From JAYPUG01 sp038117265 (GTDB taxonomy: Bacteria > Pseudomonadota > Alphaproteobacteria > UBA6615), in NCBI GenBank assembly GCA_038117265.1, contig JAYOFO010000028.1:1-31263 (forward strand): a stretch of 31,263 nucleotides of DNA, in the 5' to 3' direction. Positions 1 to 7,941 of the stretch are shown in pieces. Under the pieces are notes generated by a model. The model was given only the letters and a program-made list of their open reading frames with translations, searched no databases and was not told where the DNA came from. Position numbers and translations under genes: made by a program. Numbering within the stretch: position 1 is the first letter of the stretch; each line of letters begins with the position of its first letter.

Positions 1-400
1 CCTGCGCCTCGCGCAGCGACCAGATGTCGATCACGCCCGGCGAGCGGCCGGTGCCGCGGCCGTCGACGCGGATGCAGACATAGTCGTCGGGCACCCAGCG
101 CTCGGGGTCGACGACCTCCCAGTTCTGGTACTTCTCGCTGGTCCCGGCGGCGATCTCGGGGAAGTCCTCGAGCATGCGCTCGTACTGGTCATGATAGGCG
201 TCGTCGAAGTGCAGGAACTTGCCGTACGGCCCGTAGGTCATGATGACCGGATACTTGCCGTCCTTGATCGGACGGAAGACGTCGCACCGCAGCACGAGCC
301 CGTCATCCATCTCGATCGGCACGTCCCAGTCGATGCGCATGCCGTCGCGCACGTCGGTCCAGGATTGTGCGTCCTGATAAGGTGTCTTCTTCTTCGCCAT
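1..400 (-). CDS. CocE/NonD family (peptidase S15-like) hydrolase, N-terminal part
   Basis: The reading frame starts at the ATG at 400-398 and runs off the left edge, giving the first 133 residues. A GGGGAGAG ribosome binding site lies just upstream of the start. The N-terminus is hydrophilic with no signal peptide, which suggests a cytoplasmic enzyme. The segment has the usual start of the X-Pro dipeptidyl-peptidase/cocaine esterase family: a strand with 'DGLVLRCDVFRP', then 'YPVIMTYGPYGK', and 'RVDGRGTGRSPG' before the expected nucleophile region. The catalytic Ser, Asp and His lie outside the window. Such alpha/beta hydrolases act on acyl or peptidyl substrates, but the substrate cannot be told from this part. 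A palindrome lies about 104 bases upstream of the start. Family assignment is confident; exact function is unknown. Confidence 0.85.
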   Translation of the reverse strand, partial: MAKKKTPYQDAQSWTDVRDGMRIDWDVPIEMDDGLVLRCDVFRPIKDGKYPVIMTYGPYGKFLHFDDAYHDQYERMLEDFPEIAAGTSEKYQNWEVVDPERWVPDDYVCIRVDGRGTGRSPGVIDIWSLREAQ

Positions 401-503
401 CGAATCTCTCCCCGATACGCAAAATTGACCGCCCGTCATCGGGCGGCGCTTTCACCGGAACCGCCAGGCACCGGCATGTTTGATTGTCGAATTATAGGAT
501 AGT

Positions 504-515
504 GGAACGTGTTCC
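504..515. promoter_or_regulatory. Operator-like palindrome GGAAC-GT-GTTCC
   Basis: Two perfect 5-base arms are separated by two bases. A second inverted pair, TATAGGA at 493-499 and TCCTATA at 513-519, overlaps it. The site lies about 104 bases upstream of the hydrolase start in AT-rich promoter-like DNA. The shape suits a dimeric repressor such as a TetR-family protein. That assignment is inference, and no regulator gene is visible nearby. Confidence 0.35.
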
Positions 516-628
516 TATAGTGAAAGAGGCGCTTTTGCGCGTGATGCTCGCCGCGTCTCGATTGACAGGACAACCCTGCTTCCACACTGGCTCGTAACGC
601 ACACGAACCGGGCATTTTTCGATCGTCA

Positions 629-644
629 TTTAACGATTTTTAAC
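629..644. promoter_or_regulatory. TTTAAC direct repeat, near-miss to a CtrA site
   Basis: TTTAAC occurs at 629-634 and again at 639-644, one helical turn apart and about 94 bases upstream of the chemoreceptor start. The alphaproteobacterial CtrA consensus is TTAA-N7-TTAA. Here the two TTAA cores are 6 bases apart, so the match is imperfect. Chemotaxis and flagellar genes are often under CtrA in this class, which is the only reason to list it. Confidence 0.2.
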
Positions 645-737
645 CGTGTGCGCCCAAATTTGGACGGACGTGGACTCGGGTCTTGAGTCGTTGCCCGGGT
701 CACAACCCAACAACCAAGCTGGTGGAGCAGCCGAAAA

Positions 738-2165
738 ATGTCAGTCGCGTACGACCACGAAACCAAGCACAGCAAGCCGCAGCGCGCGGCCGCCAAATCG
801 CGAACCCGCCGGATCGGCTCGATCGAGAAATCGATGCTCGATCACCTGCCCGTCAACGTGCTGACCTGCGATCCGAAGACGTTCAAGATCACCTATGCCA
901 ACCAAAAGAGCCGCGAGACGCTCGACTCGCTGGTGCACCTGCTCCCCGAAGGCGTCAATGGAGACACCATCGTCGGCCAGACGATCGACGTGTTTCACAA
1001 TAAGCCCGAGATGCAGCGCCACCTGCTGTCCGATCCCGAGGCGAACCTGCCCCATCATGCGATCATCCGCCTGGGACCGGAGCTCCTCGAACTCAACGTC
1101 GCCGCAGTCCCCGAAAAAGGCAGGAAAGTGGGTGCCCTGATGCTGTCCTGGACGGTTGTGACCGAGCGCGAGCGGCTGAAGCGCATGGTCGACAACATGC
1201 CGATCAACGTCATGATGTGCGACACCGAGACCTTCGAGATCAACTACGCCAACAAGACGAGCGTCGAGACGCTCTCGCTCGATGTTGCCGCAATCATCGA
1301 TGACAGCGGCTACTACATCGGCCCGATGGTGAGCTGGTCGTTCATCACCCAGGAAGAAGCGCTCGCCGCTTCGGTCAGTGACATCACGAGCACCGTCTCG
1401 TCGGCCGCCGAGCAGCTTCGCGGCAACGCCGACGAACTCACCCAGACATCGGAAAATGCCTCGACCCAGCTCTCGGCGGTTGCCGCGGCGACCGAGGAAG
1501 CTTCGGCCAACGTCGCCACCGTGGCGGCCGCGACCGAGGAGCTTTCGGCAACGCTCGAGGACATCAGCCGCCAGATTTCGACAGCCAACGACGTCACCCG
1601 CACCGCAGTCACGCGGGCATACGAAAGCAATGCCAAGGTCGAGGCGCTGGCGACCGCCGCCGAGCGGATCGGCGAGGTCATCACACTGATCAAGGACATC
1701 GCGGACCAGACCAACCTGCTGGCGCTCAACGCCACCATCGAGGCGGCGCGTGCCGGCGAGGCCGGCAAGGGCTTCGCGGTCGTCGCGTCCGAGGTCAAGT
1801 CGCTCGCCAACCAGACGGCCAGCGCGACCAACGAGATCACCGAACAGATCTCGACGATCCAGACCGAGATCGGCAGCACGATCGAGGGCATCCAGGCGAT
1901 CAGCGGCATCATCGCCCAGATCGAGGAAATCTCGACCACGATCGCCTCGGCGGTCGAGGAGCAGACGGCCGCCGTCCGCGAGATCGCCTCGAACGCGCAG
2001 CATGCTTCGCAGGGCACCGAGGAGGTCTCCTAGAACGTGACCGGGGTGAGCGGCGGTGTCTCGACGGCCCGCGAACTCGCCGGGTCGGTCCAGGAGGCCG
2101 CAAACAACCTGTCGATCCAGGCCGACGCGCTCAAGGAAGAGATCACGGCGTTCCTCGCGCGCTAG
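738..2165 (+). pseudogene. Soluble PAS methyl-accepting chemotaxis protein, interrupted by in-frame TAG
   Basis: The frame is open from ATG 738 to TAG 2031-2033 (431 residues). The same frame then continues, with chemoreceptor-like sequence, for 43 more codons to TAG 2163-2165. Residues 33-147 form a PAS domain. Residues 150-204 repeat it but lack about 55 central residues. Residues 206-431 are the cytoplasmic signalling coiled coil, with the conserved hairpin tip at about 319-355 ('DQTNLLALNATIEAARAGE'). There is no membrane segment, so it is a cytoplasmic receptor that would dock on CheA and CheW. The arm before the tip is about 130 residues. The arm after it is about 94 as interrupted and about 138 with read-through, so read-through restores symmetry. 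I read this as a degrading gene; a working truncated receptor or a sequencing error is possible. Confidence 0.75.
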
Positions 2166-2179
2166 GCCTCGCGTCTTCG

Positions 2180-2233
2180 CCACAAAGCCGAAGGGCGCCG
2201 CTTTCGCGGGGCCCTTTGCGTTTGGCTTCGTGG
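2180..2233. terminator. Bidirectional terminator-like hairpin between convergent genes
   Basis: AAGGGCGCCGC (2191-2201) pairs with GCGGGGCCCTT (2206-2216) around a TTTC loop, with 10 of 11 pairs. The stem is extended outward by AAGCC/GGCTT (2185-2189 with 2224-2228) and CCAC/GTGG (2180-2183 with 2230-2233). It sits between the ends of the two convergent genes. The T-runs on either side are short, so termination may be moderate. Confidence 0.6.
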
Positions 2234-2240
2234 AGCGTGG

Positions 2241-2795
2241 CTACTCGGCCTGGATATAGAACAAAGCCCAGGGCCAGCGCGCCTCGTCCTCGGCCGTCCC
2301 CTTGCCGCCGGGCACGTCGTAGAAGATCCACACCGGGCCGCGCCCGCCCATCGGCAGGTACGCGCCATCGCCCTTCACCGCGACGATCCATTCGTGGGCG
2401 TCGAGATCGGCCGCCGCAATCTCCACAGCGAACCCGTCCAGCGCGACGGCGGTGATGCTGGTCCCGTCCCAGCCGGCCGCCGCCAGCACGTCAGCCAGGC
2501 GCGGCCCCTCTGGGGTGATCGCACGCGGCCACGGCGCGGCCCCGATCGTGACCTTCACCGTTCGCAGCGCCTCGAGCATGGCGACGTCGAACGCGGCCGC
2601 CTTGCTGTACTCGTATTCGAGCGTCTTGGTGAACGACGCCGCGAAGTGATCCGGCGCGCCGCGGTTGGCGTTGGACACGGCGCCGCCGATGGTCAGCACA
2701 ACTTGGCCCTAGGGCGAGGCCAGTTCCGCCGACGCCGTGCCGTGCCAGGCCATGGCCAGGACGGCGATGGCCAGTAGTTTTGAAAGCTTGCCCAT
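2241..2795 (-). pseudogene. Secreted molybdopterin-oxidoreductase (SUOX)-like protein, interrupted by in-frame TAG
   Basis: Translation should start at ATG 2795, five bases after a perfect AGGAGGT (2807-2801). It reads a 23-residue signal peptide ending Ala-Ser-Ala, then 'ELASP', then a TAG at 2711-2709 (codon 29). The same frame goes on without another stop for 155 residues, beginning 'GQVVLTIGGAVSNANRG' and ending at TAG 2241. The downstream part resembles small periplasmic proteins with a sulfite-oxidase-type molybdopterin fold ('GPVWIFYDVPG' near the end). No Cys molybdenum ligand is visible. A GTG at 2699, ten bases past the stop, could restart translation, but the product would lack its export signal. 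It lies 26 bases downstream of the isomerase-like gene, probably in one transcript. Pseudogene is the plain reading. Confidence 0.75.
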
Positions 2796-2821
2796 GCTGC
2801 ACCTCCTGTTATACGGCCCGA

Positions 2822-3625
2822 TCAGAGCCGGTTTTCCGGATCGACGTTGTAGCTCAGCGCGTTCATCCACAGCAGGCTCGACCAGGTGTCCATCGAGGGA
2901 TCGAGTTCCATGCCGATCGCGCCCGCATACCCCTTGTCGACGGCCCGCCGCGCCAGCCAGATCAGGTCGAGTTCGCCGACCCCCGGCTCGTGGCGGTCGG
3001 GCGGGTTGCCGATCTGGACGTAGCCGATCTGCGGCCAGTACTCGTCCATGATGTCGCAAAGCGTGCCCGTCTCCTCGTAGCGCATGTGATAGGTGTCGTA
3101 GACCAGCCCGACATTGGGCCGCCCGACGGCATTCACGATGTCGCGCGCCTGTTCCATGGTCTGCATCGCCCAGTCGGGGATGCGGCGCGCGGTCACCGGC
3201 TCGAGCAGGAACTTGCAGCGGTGGTCGCCCGCGGCATCGGCGATCCAGGCCAGGTTCTCGATATAGGTGTCGACGCAGCGCTCCCGGGTCTCGCCCGGCG
3301 GCACGGGGCCGGCGCCGACATTGATCGAGTAGAAGTCGCAATGCTGGATGTATTCGAGCGCCTGCTCGCCGGCCCGGCGGAACTCGTCCTGCTTACCCGG
3401 CTGTGCCCCCAGCCCGCGCACGCCCGCGTCCCAGTCGGCGGGCACCACGCAATAGGTGAATTCGAGGCCGTGATCGTCGAGGATCGATTTGAGTTCCGCC
3501 TTCGGGATTTCATAGGGAAAGTGCCACTCGACCGCGGTGCAGCCGATCCTGGCCGCCGCCGCGAAGCGCTCGCGTGCCGGCAGCTCGAGGAACAGATGAT
3601 AGAAATTGGGTGCGAAGCGGATCAT
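2822..3625 (-). CDS. hyi: Hydroxypyruvate isomerase-like TIM-barrel protein
   Basis: This 267-residue cytoplasmic protein belongs to the xylose-isomerase-like TIM-barrel superfamily. It matches the hydroxypyruvate isomerase group, which interconverts hydroxypyruvate and tartronate semialdehyde in glyoxylate metabolism. Support comes from 'YDTYHMRYEE' (residues 176-185), 'QIGNPPDRHEPGVGELD' (204-220), and the two acidic residues expected to serve the metal and catalysis, E142 in 'LLEPVT' and E240 in 'GMELDP'. The length is normal for the family. The start at ATG 3625 has a GGAAGG ribosome binding site close upstream. No glyoxylate carboligase or tartronate semialdehyde reductase is adjacent, so the substrate is less sure than the fold. 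A related keto-tetronate isomerase (OtnI-type) is the main alternative. The oxidoreductase-like pseudogene follows in the same direction. Confidence 0.75.
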   Translation of the reverse strand: MIRFAPNFYHLFLELPARERFAAAARIGCTAVEWHFPYEIPKAELKSILDDHGLEFTYCVVPADWDAGVRGLGAQPGKQDEFRRAGEQALEYIQHCDFYSINVGAGPVPPGETRERCVDTYIENLAWIADAAGDHRCKFLLEPVTARRIPDWAMQTMEQARDIVNAVGRPNVGLVYDTYHMRYEETGTLCDIMDEYWPQIGYVQIGNPPDRHEPGVGELDLIWLARRAVDKGYAGAIGMELDPSMDTWSSLLWMNALSYNVDPENRL

Positions 3626-3752
3626 GGATGCCTTCCGGTGCCGGATGCATCGTAGGCCCCTCGCCGACGGGCGAAAAGCGCCGGTTTGCTATGGCGTTCC
3701 GGCACCACATTGACGAACATGCCTGCCGCTCGCCAAATCCGGAGACAACACG

Positions 3753-4211
3753 ATGAAAGCAAACACCATGCGGACGCTCGCGGGCGTCGCCATCCTCGCC
3801 GCCGGCGTTGCGTTCGCGCGCGCACCGGCATTGGCCGACGGACATCTGAGCGAGGCGGCGCGCGCGAACATCGCAGCCTTCGTCGAGGGCGTGATCGCCG
3901 GCCCCGACACGGTGGCACCGCTGCTCGTGCCCGAATTCCAGATCATGCGCTCGAACGGCGTCGGCTACGACCGGGCGGGCTATGCCGGCCGCGGCGCTAC
4001 TTCAGTGAATGCCCGGCCGAACTACACGCTGACGGACATCGTCGCCACGGGCGACGGCGACGTGATGGTGACACGTTACTTCCTGGAGATTTCCGAAACG
4101 ATCGACGGCCAGGCGGTCACAAGGCGTGCGCCGCGCATGACGGTGTTCCGCAAGATCGGTGGCGCCTGGAAGGTGAGCGCCCACGCGAACTTCGCGCATG
4201 TCGGGCAGTAA
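3753..4211 (+). CDS. Secreted SnoaL/NTF2-like protein
   Basis: This 152-residue protein has a signal peptide of about 28 residues, a hydrophobic run from 'LAGVAILAAGVAFA' ending near Ala-Leu-Ala. A GGAG lies 8 bases before the ATG; a second in-frame ATG at 3768 is also possible. The mature part has the alpha+beta cone pattern of nuclear-transport-factor-2-like proteins: N-terminal helices, then 'YTLTDIVATGDGDVMVTRYFLEISETIDGQ' and 'PRMTVFRKIGGAWKVSAHANFA' at the C-terminus. Family members are small ligand-binding or enzymatic domains of diverse use, so no specific function is assigned. It is divergently transcribed from the isomerase-like gene with 127 bases between them. Confidence 0.75.
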   Translation: MKANTMRTLAGVAILAAGVAFARAPALADGHLSEAARANIAAFVEGVIAGPDTVAPLLVPEFQIMRSNGVGYDRAGYAGRGATSVNARPNYTLTDIVATGDGDVMVTRYFLEISETIDGQAVTRRAPRMTVFRKIGGAWKVSAHANFAHVGQ

Positions 4212-4227
4212 ATGTCGGGGAAAACGA

Positions 4228-4303
<76 letters not shown>

Positions 4304-4380
4304 ACCGTGCCCCAAAGAGCGGCGCGGATATAGCACCCGCATCCGGGCTTGTCGAGTTGCGAAGGGCGGATTTCCGCACC

Positions 4381-5529
4381 CTACATCGCGCCGCCGCGCT
4401 TGTTGATGTAGGTGTCGCGGTGGACCCAGCAGCTCATCAGCAGGCCGAAGCCGATCAGCACCGTCAGCATTGCCGTGCCGCCGTACGAGATCAGCGGCAG
4501 CGGCACGCCGACGACCGGCAGCACGCCCATCACCATCGCGATGTTGATGAAGACATAGAGGAAGAAGTTCACCGTCACGCCCATTGCCAGAAGGCGGGCG
4601 AACTGGCTGCGGCAGCGCAGCGCGACATAGATGCCGTAGGCGATCAGCAGCGCATACAGGCCGAGCAGGCCGACGCCGCCGACCAGACCGAACTCCTCCG
4701 CCAACATGGTGAAGATGAAGTCGGTCTGCTTCTCGGGCAGGAAATTCAGGTGGCTCTGGCTGCCCTCAAGAAAGCCCTTTCCGAACATGCCGCCCGAGCC
4801 GAGCGCGATCTTCGACTGCAGGATGTGATAGCCGGCCCCCAGCGGATCGGTCTCGGGGTTGAGGAAGGTAAATATCCGCTGCTTCTGGTAGGCGTGCAAG
4901 AACTGCCAGCCCAGCGGCACCGCCGCGGCCGCGGCGGCCCCGACGACCGCGAACTGCCAGAGCCGTGCGCCGCCGATCCAGAACATCGCCGCGCCGACCA
5001 GCGCGACCACGCCGGCGGTCCCCAGGTCGGGCTGGCGTAGGACGAGCGCCATTGGCGCCAACACCAGCAGCGCCGGCGCCACGAGGTTGCGAAGCCGCCC
5101 CGCTTCATCGGTGTCGAGCCCATGGAACCAGCGAGCCAACGCCAGCACGACGGCGATCTTCATGACTTCCGACGGTTGTAGCTGGAAGAAGCCGAGATTG
5201 AGCCAGCGCTGCGCTCCCATGCCGATCGAGCCCATGATCTCGACCGCAGCCAACAGGCCGAGACACAGCCCATAGACCGGGTAGGCGGCGCGCAGCCAAA
5301 TGCGCACATCGATCACCGCGACGGTGAGCATCAGCGCGACACCCACACCGAAGCGGGCGATCTGGCGCGACGCCCAGGGGTCGAACTGGCCGTTCGCCGC
5401 GGAATAGAGCATGGCAAAGCCGACAGACGCGGTCAGCGCAATCAGCAGCACCAGATCCCAATTCAGGTGCAGGAGCTTCTGCCCGATCGAGAGGCGCGCC
5501 GCCCCGATACCGCCGGTCGTGCGTGCCAT
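4381..5529 (-). CDS. rodA: RodA, SEDS peptidoglycan glycosyltransferase of the elongasome
   Basis: RodA polymerises lipid II into glycan strands in the inner membrane, working with PBP2. The 382-residue protein has about ten hydrophobic segments. SEDS motifs are visible: 'FFQLQPSEVMK' at 114-124, with E121 the likely conserved acidic residue; 'FLNPETDPLGAGYH' at 222-235; 'EKQTDFIFTMLAEE' at 266-279, with D270 the probable catalytic Asp; and 'LPLISYGGTAM' near 344-354. I chose ATG 5529 over an upstream ATG because it sits one base after the mrdA stop and starts where RodA proteins normally begin. It is the last protein gene of mreB-mreC-mreD-mrdA-rodA. Confidence 0.95.
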   Translation of the reverse strand: MARTTGGIGAARLSIGQKLLHLNWDLVLLIALTASVGFAMLYSAANGQFDPWASRQIARFGVGVALMLTVAVIDVRIWLRAAYPVYGLCLGLLAAVEIMGSIGMGAQRWLNLGFFQLQPSEVMKIAVVLALARWFHGLDTDEAGRLRNLVAPALLVLAPMALVLRQPDLGTAGVVALVGAAMFWIGGARLWQFAVVGAAAAAAVPLGWQFLHAYQKQRIFTFLNPETDPLGAGYHILQSKIALGSGGMFGKGFLEGSQSHLNFLPEKQTDFIFTMLAEEFGLVGGVGLLGLYALLIAYGIYVALRCRSQFARLLAMGVTVNFFLYVFINIAMVMGVLPVVGVPLPLISYGGTAMLTVLIGFGLLMSCWVHRDTYINKRGGAM

Positions 5530-5530
5530 C

Positions 5531-7420
5531 TCAGGTGTCCTGGCTGCCGGGCGCGCGCAACCCGGCCACGTTGGCGCCCGGTGCAAGCCGGGCCGGATCG
5601 CGGTCGAGGGTTGCGGTCATGATGTCGCGCGCGATCGGCGCGGCCACCGACGATCCGCCGCCGCCATGCTCGACGACGACGGCGATGGCGTATTTCGGGG
5701 TCTCGACCGGGGCGTATCCGACAAACAGCGCGTGGTCGCGGAACCGCCAGGGCAAATCCTCGTTCTTGCGGATGCCCTCGTCGCGCTCGCGCTGGGTGAT
5801 CCGGCGGACCTGCGCCGTTCCCGTCTTGCCACCCATCGACATCCCCGGCAGGGTCAGCCGCGACGCATAGGCGGTGCCGCGCGGGTCGTTGACGGCCATG
5901 GCCATCGCATCGAGCACAGCGCGCAGATTCTGCGGCTTGATGCCCAGGGGCGCCGGTTCCACCGCCGCACGCGAGGCGAGTTGGCCGCGCACCACCACGT
6001 CGCGCGCAAGGTGCGGGACGACCGCCCTGCCGCCATTCGCCATCCGCGCCGTCATGGTCGCGAGCTGCAGCGGTGTGGAGAGCACGAAGCCCTGCCCGAT
6101 GCCCGCCACCAGCGTCTCGCCCAGCACCCAGGGTTGACCGATCACGGCGCGCTTCCAAGCCTTCGTCGGCATCAGGCCGGCGCGCTCGCCCGGCATGTCG
6201 AGCCCCAGCTCGGTGCCGAGGCCGAACCGGTTGGCCATCTGCGCGATCTTGTCGATACCGACCCGGCGTGCGACCTCGTAGAAGTACACGTCGCAGGATT
6301 CCGAGATGCCCCGATCGAGCGCCACGTGTCCGTGGCCGTGCCGGCGCCAGCAGTGGAACTTGCCATCGCCGAGTTCTAGGAACCCAGGACAAAAGAAGCT
6401 CGTGCCGGGCGTGATCAGCCCCTCGTCGAGGGCGGCCAACGCCACCATCATCTTGAAGGTGGAGCCCGGAGCGTATTCGCCGGCGATCGCCTTATTGCGC
6501 AGCGGCGCACGCTCGTTGTCGGCCAGCGTGCGCCACTGGGCCGGGCTCAGCCCCTCGATGAAGGCGTTGGGGTCGAAGCTCGGGGTCGAGGCCTGGACGA
6601 TCAGGCCGCCGGTCTTGACGTCCATCACGACGACCGCGCCCGATTCCTCGACGAGACTCCGCATCGCCGCGTTCTGCAGCGCCATGTCCAGGGTCAGGAC
6701 CACATCCTGTCCGGGGTCGCCTTCCTGCAGGTCGAGCTCGCGGATCACGCGGCCGACGGCGTTGACCTCGAGCTGGCTTGCGCCCGCGCTGCCGCGCAGC
6801 GGCATGTCGAAGGCACGTTCGATGCCGTTGCGCCCGATGCGGAACCCTGGCAGTTCGAGCAGCGGGTCTTCGGTCAGGTCCTGCGGACGCGGCGCGCCGA
6901 CATAGCCGAGCACGTGGGCGGCGGCATTCCCGTTGGGATAGAAGCGGCGCTCGCCCACGTCGATGTCGACGCCGGGCAGGTCGGGCGTGTTCACCTCGAC
7001 GCGCGCCACATCCTCCCAATCGAGGAATTCGCGGACCGTCACCGGCACGAACTTCTTGCGCCGGCGCACCTCCTTCATGATCCGCAACTTGTTGTCGGCG
7101 GTGATCGGAATGATCATTGCCAGGCGATCGAGCACGGCCTCGACATCGGGCGCGTTCTCGGCCTTCAGCAGCACGCGATAGTTCTGCTGATTGACCGCGA
7201 CGGGAACGCCGAACCGGTCGATGATGCGGCCGCGCGAGGGCGGCAGAAGCCGCATGTTGATGCGGTTTTCCTCGGCGAGCATATGGTAGCGCTCGGACTC
7301 GACGACCTGCAGGTAGTACATCCGGCCGACCAGCCCGGCGAGCAGAGCAAACTGGCCGCCCGCCAGCAGCGCCGCGCGGCGCGTGAACTGACGCTGGCGA
7401 TCGTTGTCGCGCGTGTTCAT
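5531..7420 (-). CDS. mrdA: Penicillin-binding protein 2 (MrdA), elongasome transpeptidase
   Basis: PBP2 cross-links peptidoglycan during cylindrical growth and activates RodA. The 629-residue protein has a short cytoplasmic N-terminus, one membrane anchor at about 17-35, a pedestal domain containing 'PPSRGRIIDRFG' (60-71), and a C-terminal transpeptidase domain. The three active-site motifs are present: S320-T-F-K323 with the nucleophile Ser, S375-C-D377, and K532-T-G-T535. The start at ATG 7420 overlaps the mreD stop as ATGA, which indicates translational coupling. An open frame continues far upstream through mreD, but those residues are only a shadow of the coding sequence there. The length is normal. 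Confidence 0.96.
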   Translation of the reverse strand: MNTRDNDRQRQFTRRAALLAGGQFALLAGLVGRMYYLQVVESERYHMLAEENRINMRLLPPSRGRIIDRFGVPVAVNQQNYRVLLKAENAPDVEAVLDRLAMIIPITADNKLRIMKEVRRRKKFVPVTVREFLDWEDVARVEVNTPDLPGVDIDVGERRFYPNGNAAAHVLGYVGAPRPQDLTEDPLLELPGFRIGRNGIERAFDMPLRGSAGASQLEVNAVGRVIRELDLQEGDPGQDVVLTLDMALQNAAMRSLVEESGAVVVMDVKTGGLIVQASTPSFDPNAFIEGLSPAQWRTLADNERAPLRNKAIAGEYAPGSTFKMMVALAALDEGLITPGTSFFCPGFLELGDGKFHCWRRHGHGHVALDRGISESCDVYFYEVARRVGIDKIAQMANRFGLGTELGLDMPGERAGLMPTKAWKRAVIGQPWVLGETLVAGIGQGFVLSTPLQLATMTARMANGGRAVVPHLARDVVVRGQLASRAAVEPAPLGIKPQNLRAVLDAMAMAVNDPRGTAYASRLTLPGMSMGGKTGTAQVRRITQRERDEGIRKNEDLPWRFRDHALFVGYAPVETPKYAIAVVVEHGGGGSSVAAPIARDIMTATLDRDPARLAPGANVAGLRAPGSQDT

Positions 7421-7941
7421 GCCGGCTCCAGCGGCCCGACCAGCCAGCGTTGGCTGCGCAGCAGCAGCCAGGCGACGGCCGGGAACGTGACGACCGTCAT
7501 GAAGATGCCCACAAACACCACATCGGTCGGCAGGAACGCCCCGCGCAACACCGATGCAAGGATCCAGGACAGCAATGCCGAGACGGGCACGACGATCGCG
7601 AAACCGCTCCAGAAGATCCAGAACGGCTTGCCGACCAAGAAGCGGCGCTGACTGAGCACGAAGCCGTGCGTCAGCAACAGGATTGCCGCCGTCAGCCCGA
7701 ACGGCGCACCCGCCAGGGCGTCGTGGACGATGCCGACGGCAAAGACCAGCAGCCGCGGCATCAGGTCGGGCCGGAACACGACCCAGTAGTAGACGGCCAT
7801 CAGCGGCAGGACCGGCGCAATGTCGGGGTAGAAGGGCAAGGGCAACGGAAGCTGTGCCAACAGCAGCAGGAACAAGGTCGTCAGGGCCGGGACGGCCTTG
7901 CGCGCACCGTCGCGAAGCATGGCGAACCCAACGCTGTTCAC
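7417..7941 (-). CDS. mreD: MreD, rod-shape determining membrane protein
   Basis: This 174-residue integral membrane protein has five or six hydrophobic segments, for example 'ALTTLFLLLLAQLPLPLPF' and 'FVGIFMTVVTFPAVAWLLL'. MreD links MreC to the PBP2-RodA synthase. I chose GTG 7941 as start: it overlaps the mreC stop as GTGA and has GGAGG seven bases upstream, inside the end of mreC. An ATG at 7920 would shorten the protein by seven residues and has a poor ribosome binding site. The sequence is weakly conserved, as usual for MreD, and the assignment leans partly on gene order. Confidence 0.9.
   Translation of the reverse strand: MNSVGFAMLRDGARKAVPALTTLFLLLLAQLPLPLPFYPDIAPVLPLMAVYYWVVFRPDLMPRLLVFAVGIVHDALAGAPFGLTAAILLLTHGFVLSQRRFLVGKPFWIFWSGFAIVVPVSALLSWILASVLRGAFLPTDVVFVGIFMTVVTFPAVAWLLLRSQRWLVGPLEPA

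Larger units (their letters stand above)
401..737. other. Intergenic region between divergent hydrolase and chemoreceptor genes
   Basis: No convincing gene is seen here. The stretch is richer in A and T than its surroundings, especially around 480-530 and 600-645, as expected for two divergent promoters. It holds the GGAAC dyad at 504-515 and a pair of TTTAAC repeats at 629-644. Short ORFs on the plus strand in this stretch have no recognisable product and lack good start signals. Confidence 0.6.

Noticed and set aside
741..2183. 480-codon minus-strand frame over the chemoreceptor gene
   Set aside because: Low-complexity Arg/Asp/Gly-rich product mirroring the coiled-coil coding sequence.
738..2795. 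TAG reassigned to an amino acid throughout the genome
   Set aside because: At least ten intact genes in the window end at TAG exactly where their families end, so TAG is a normal stop here.
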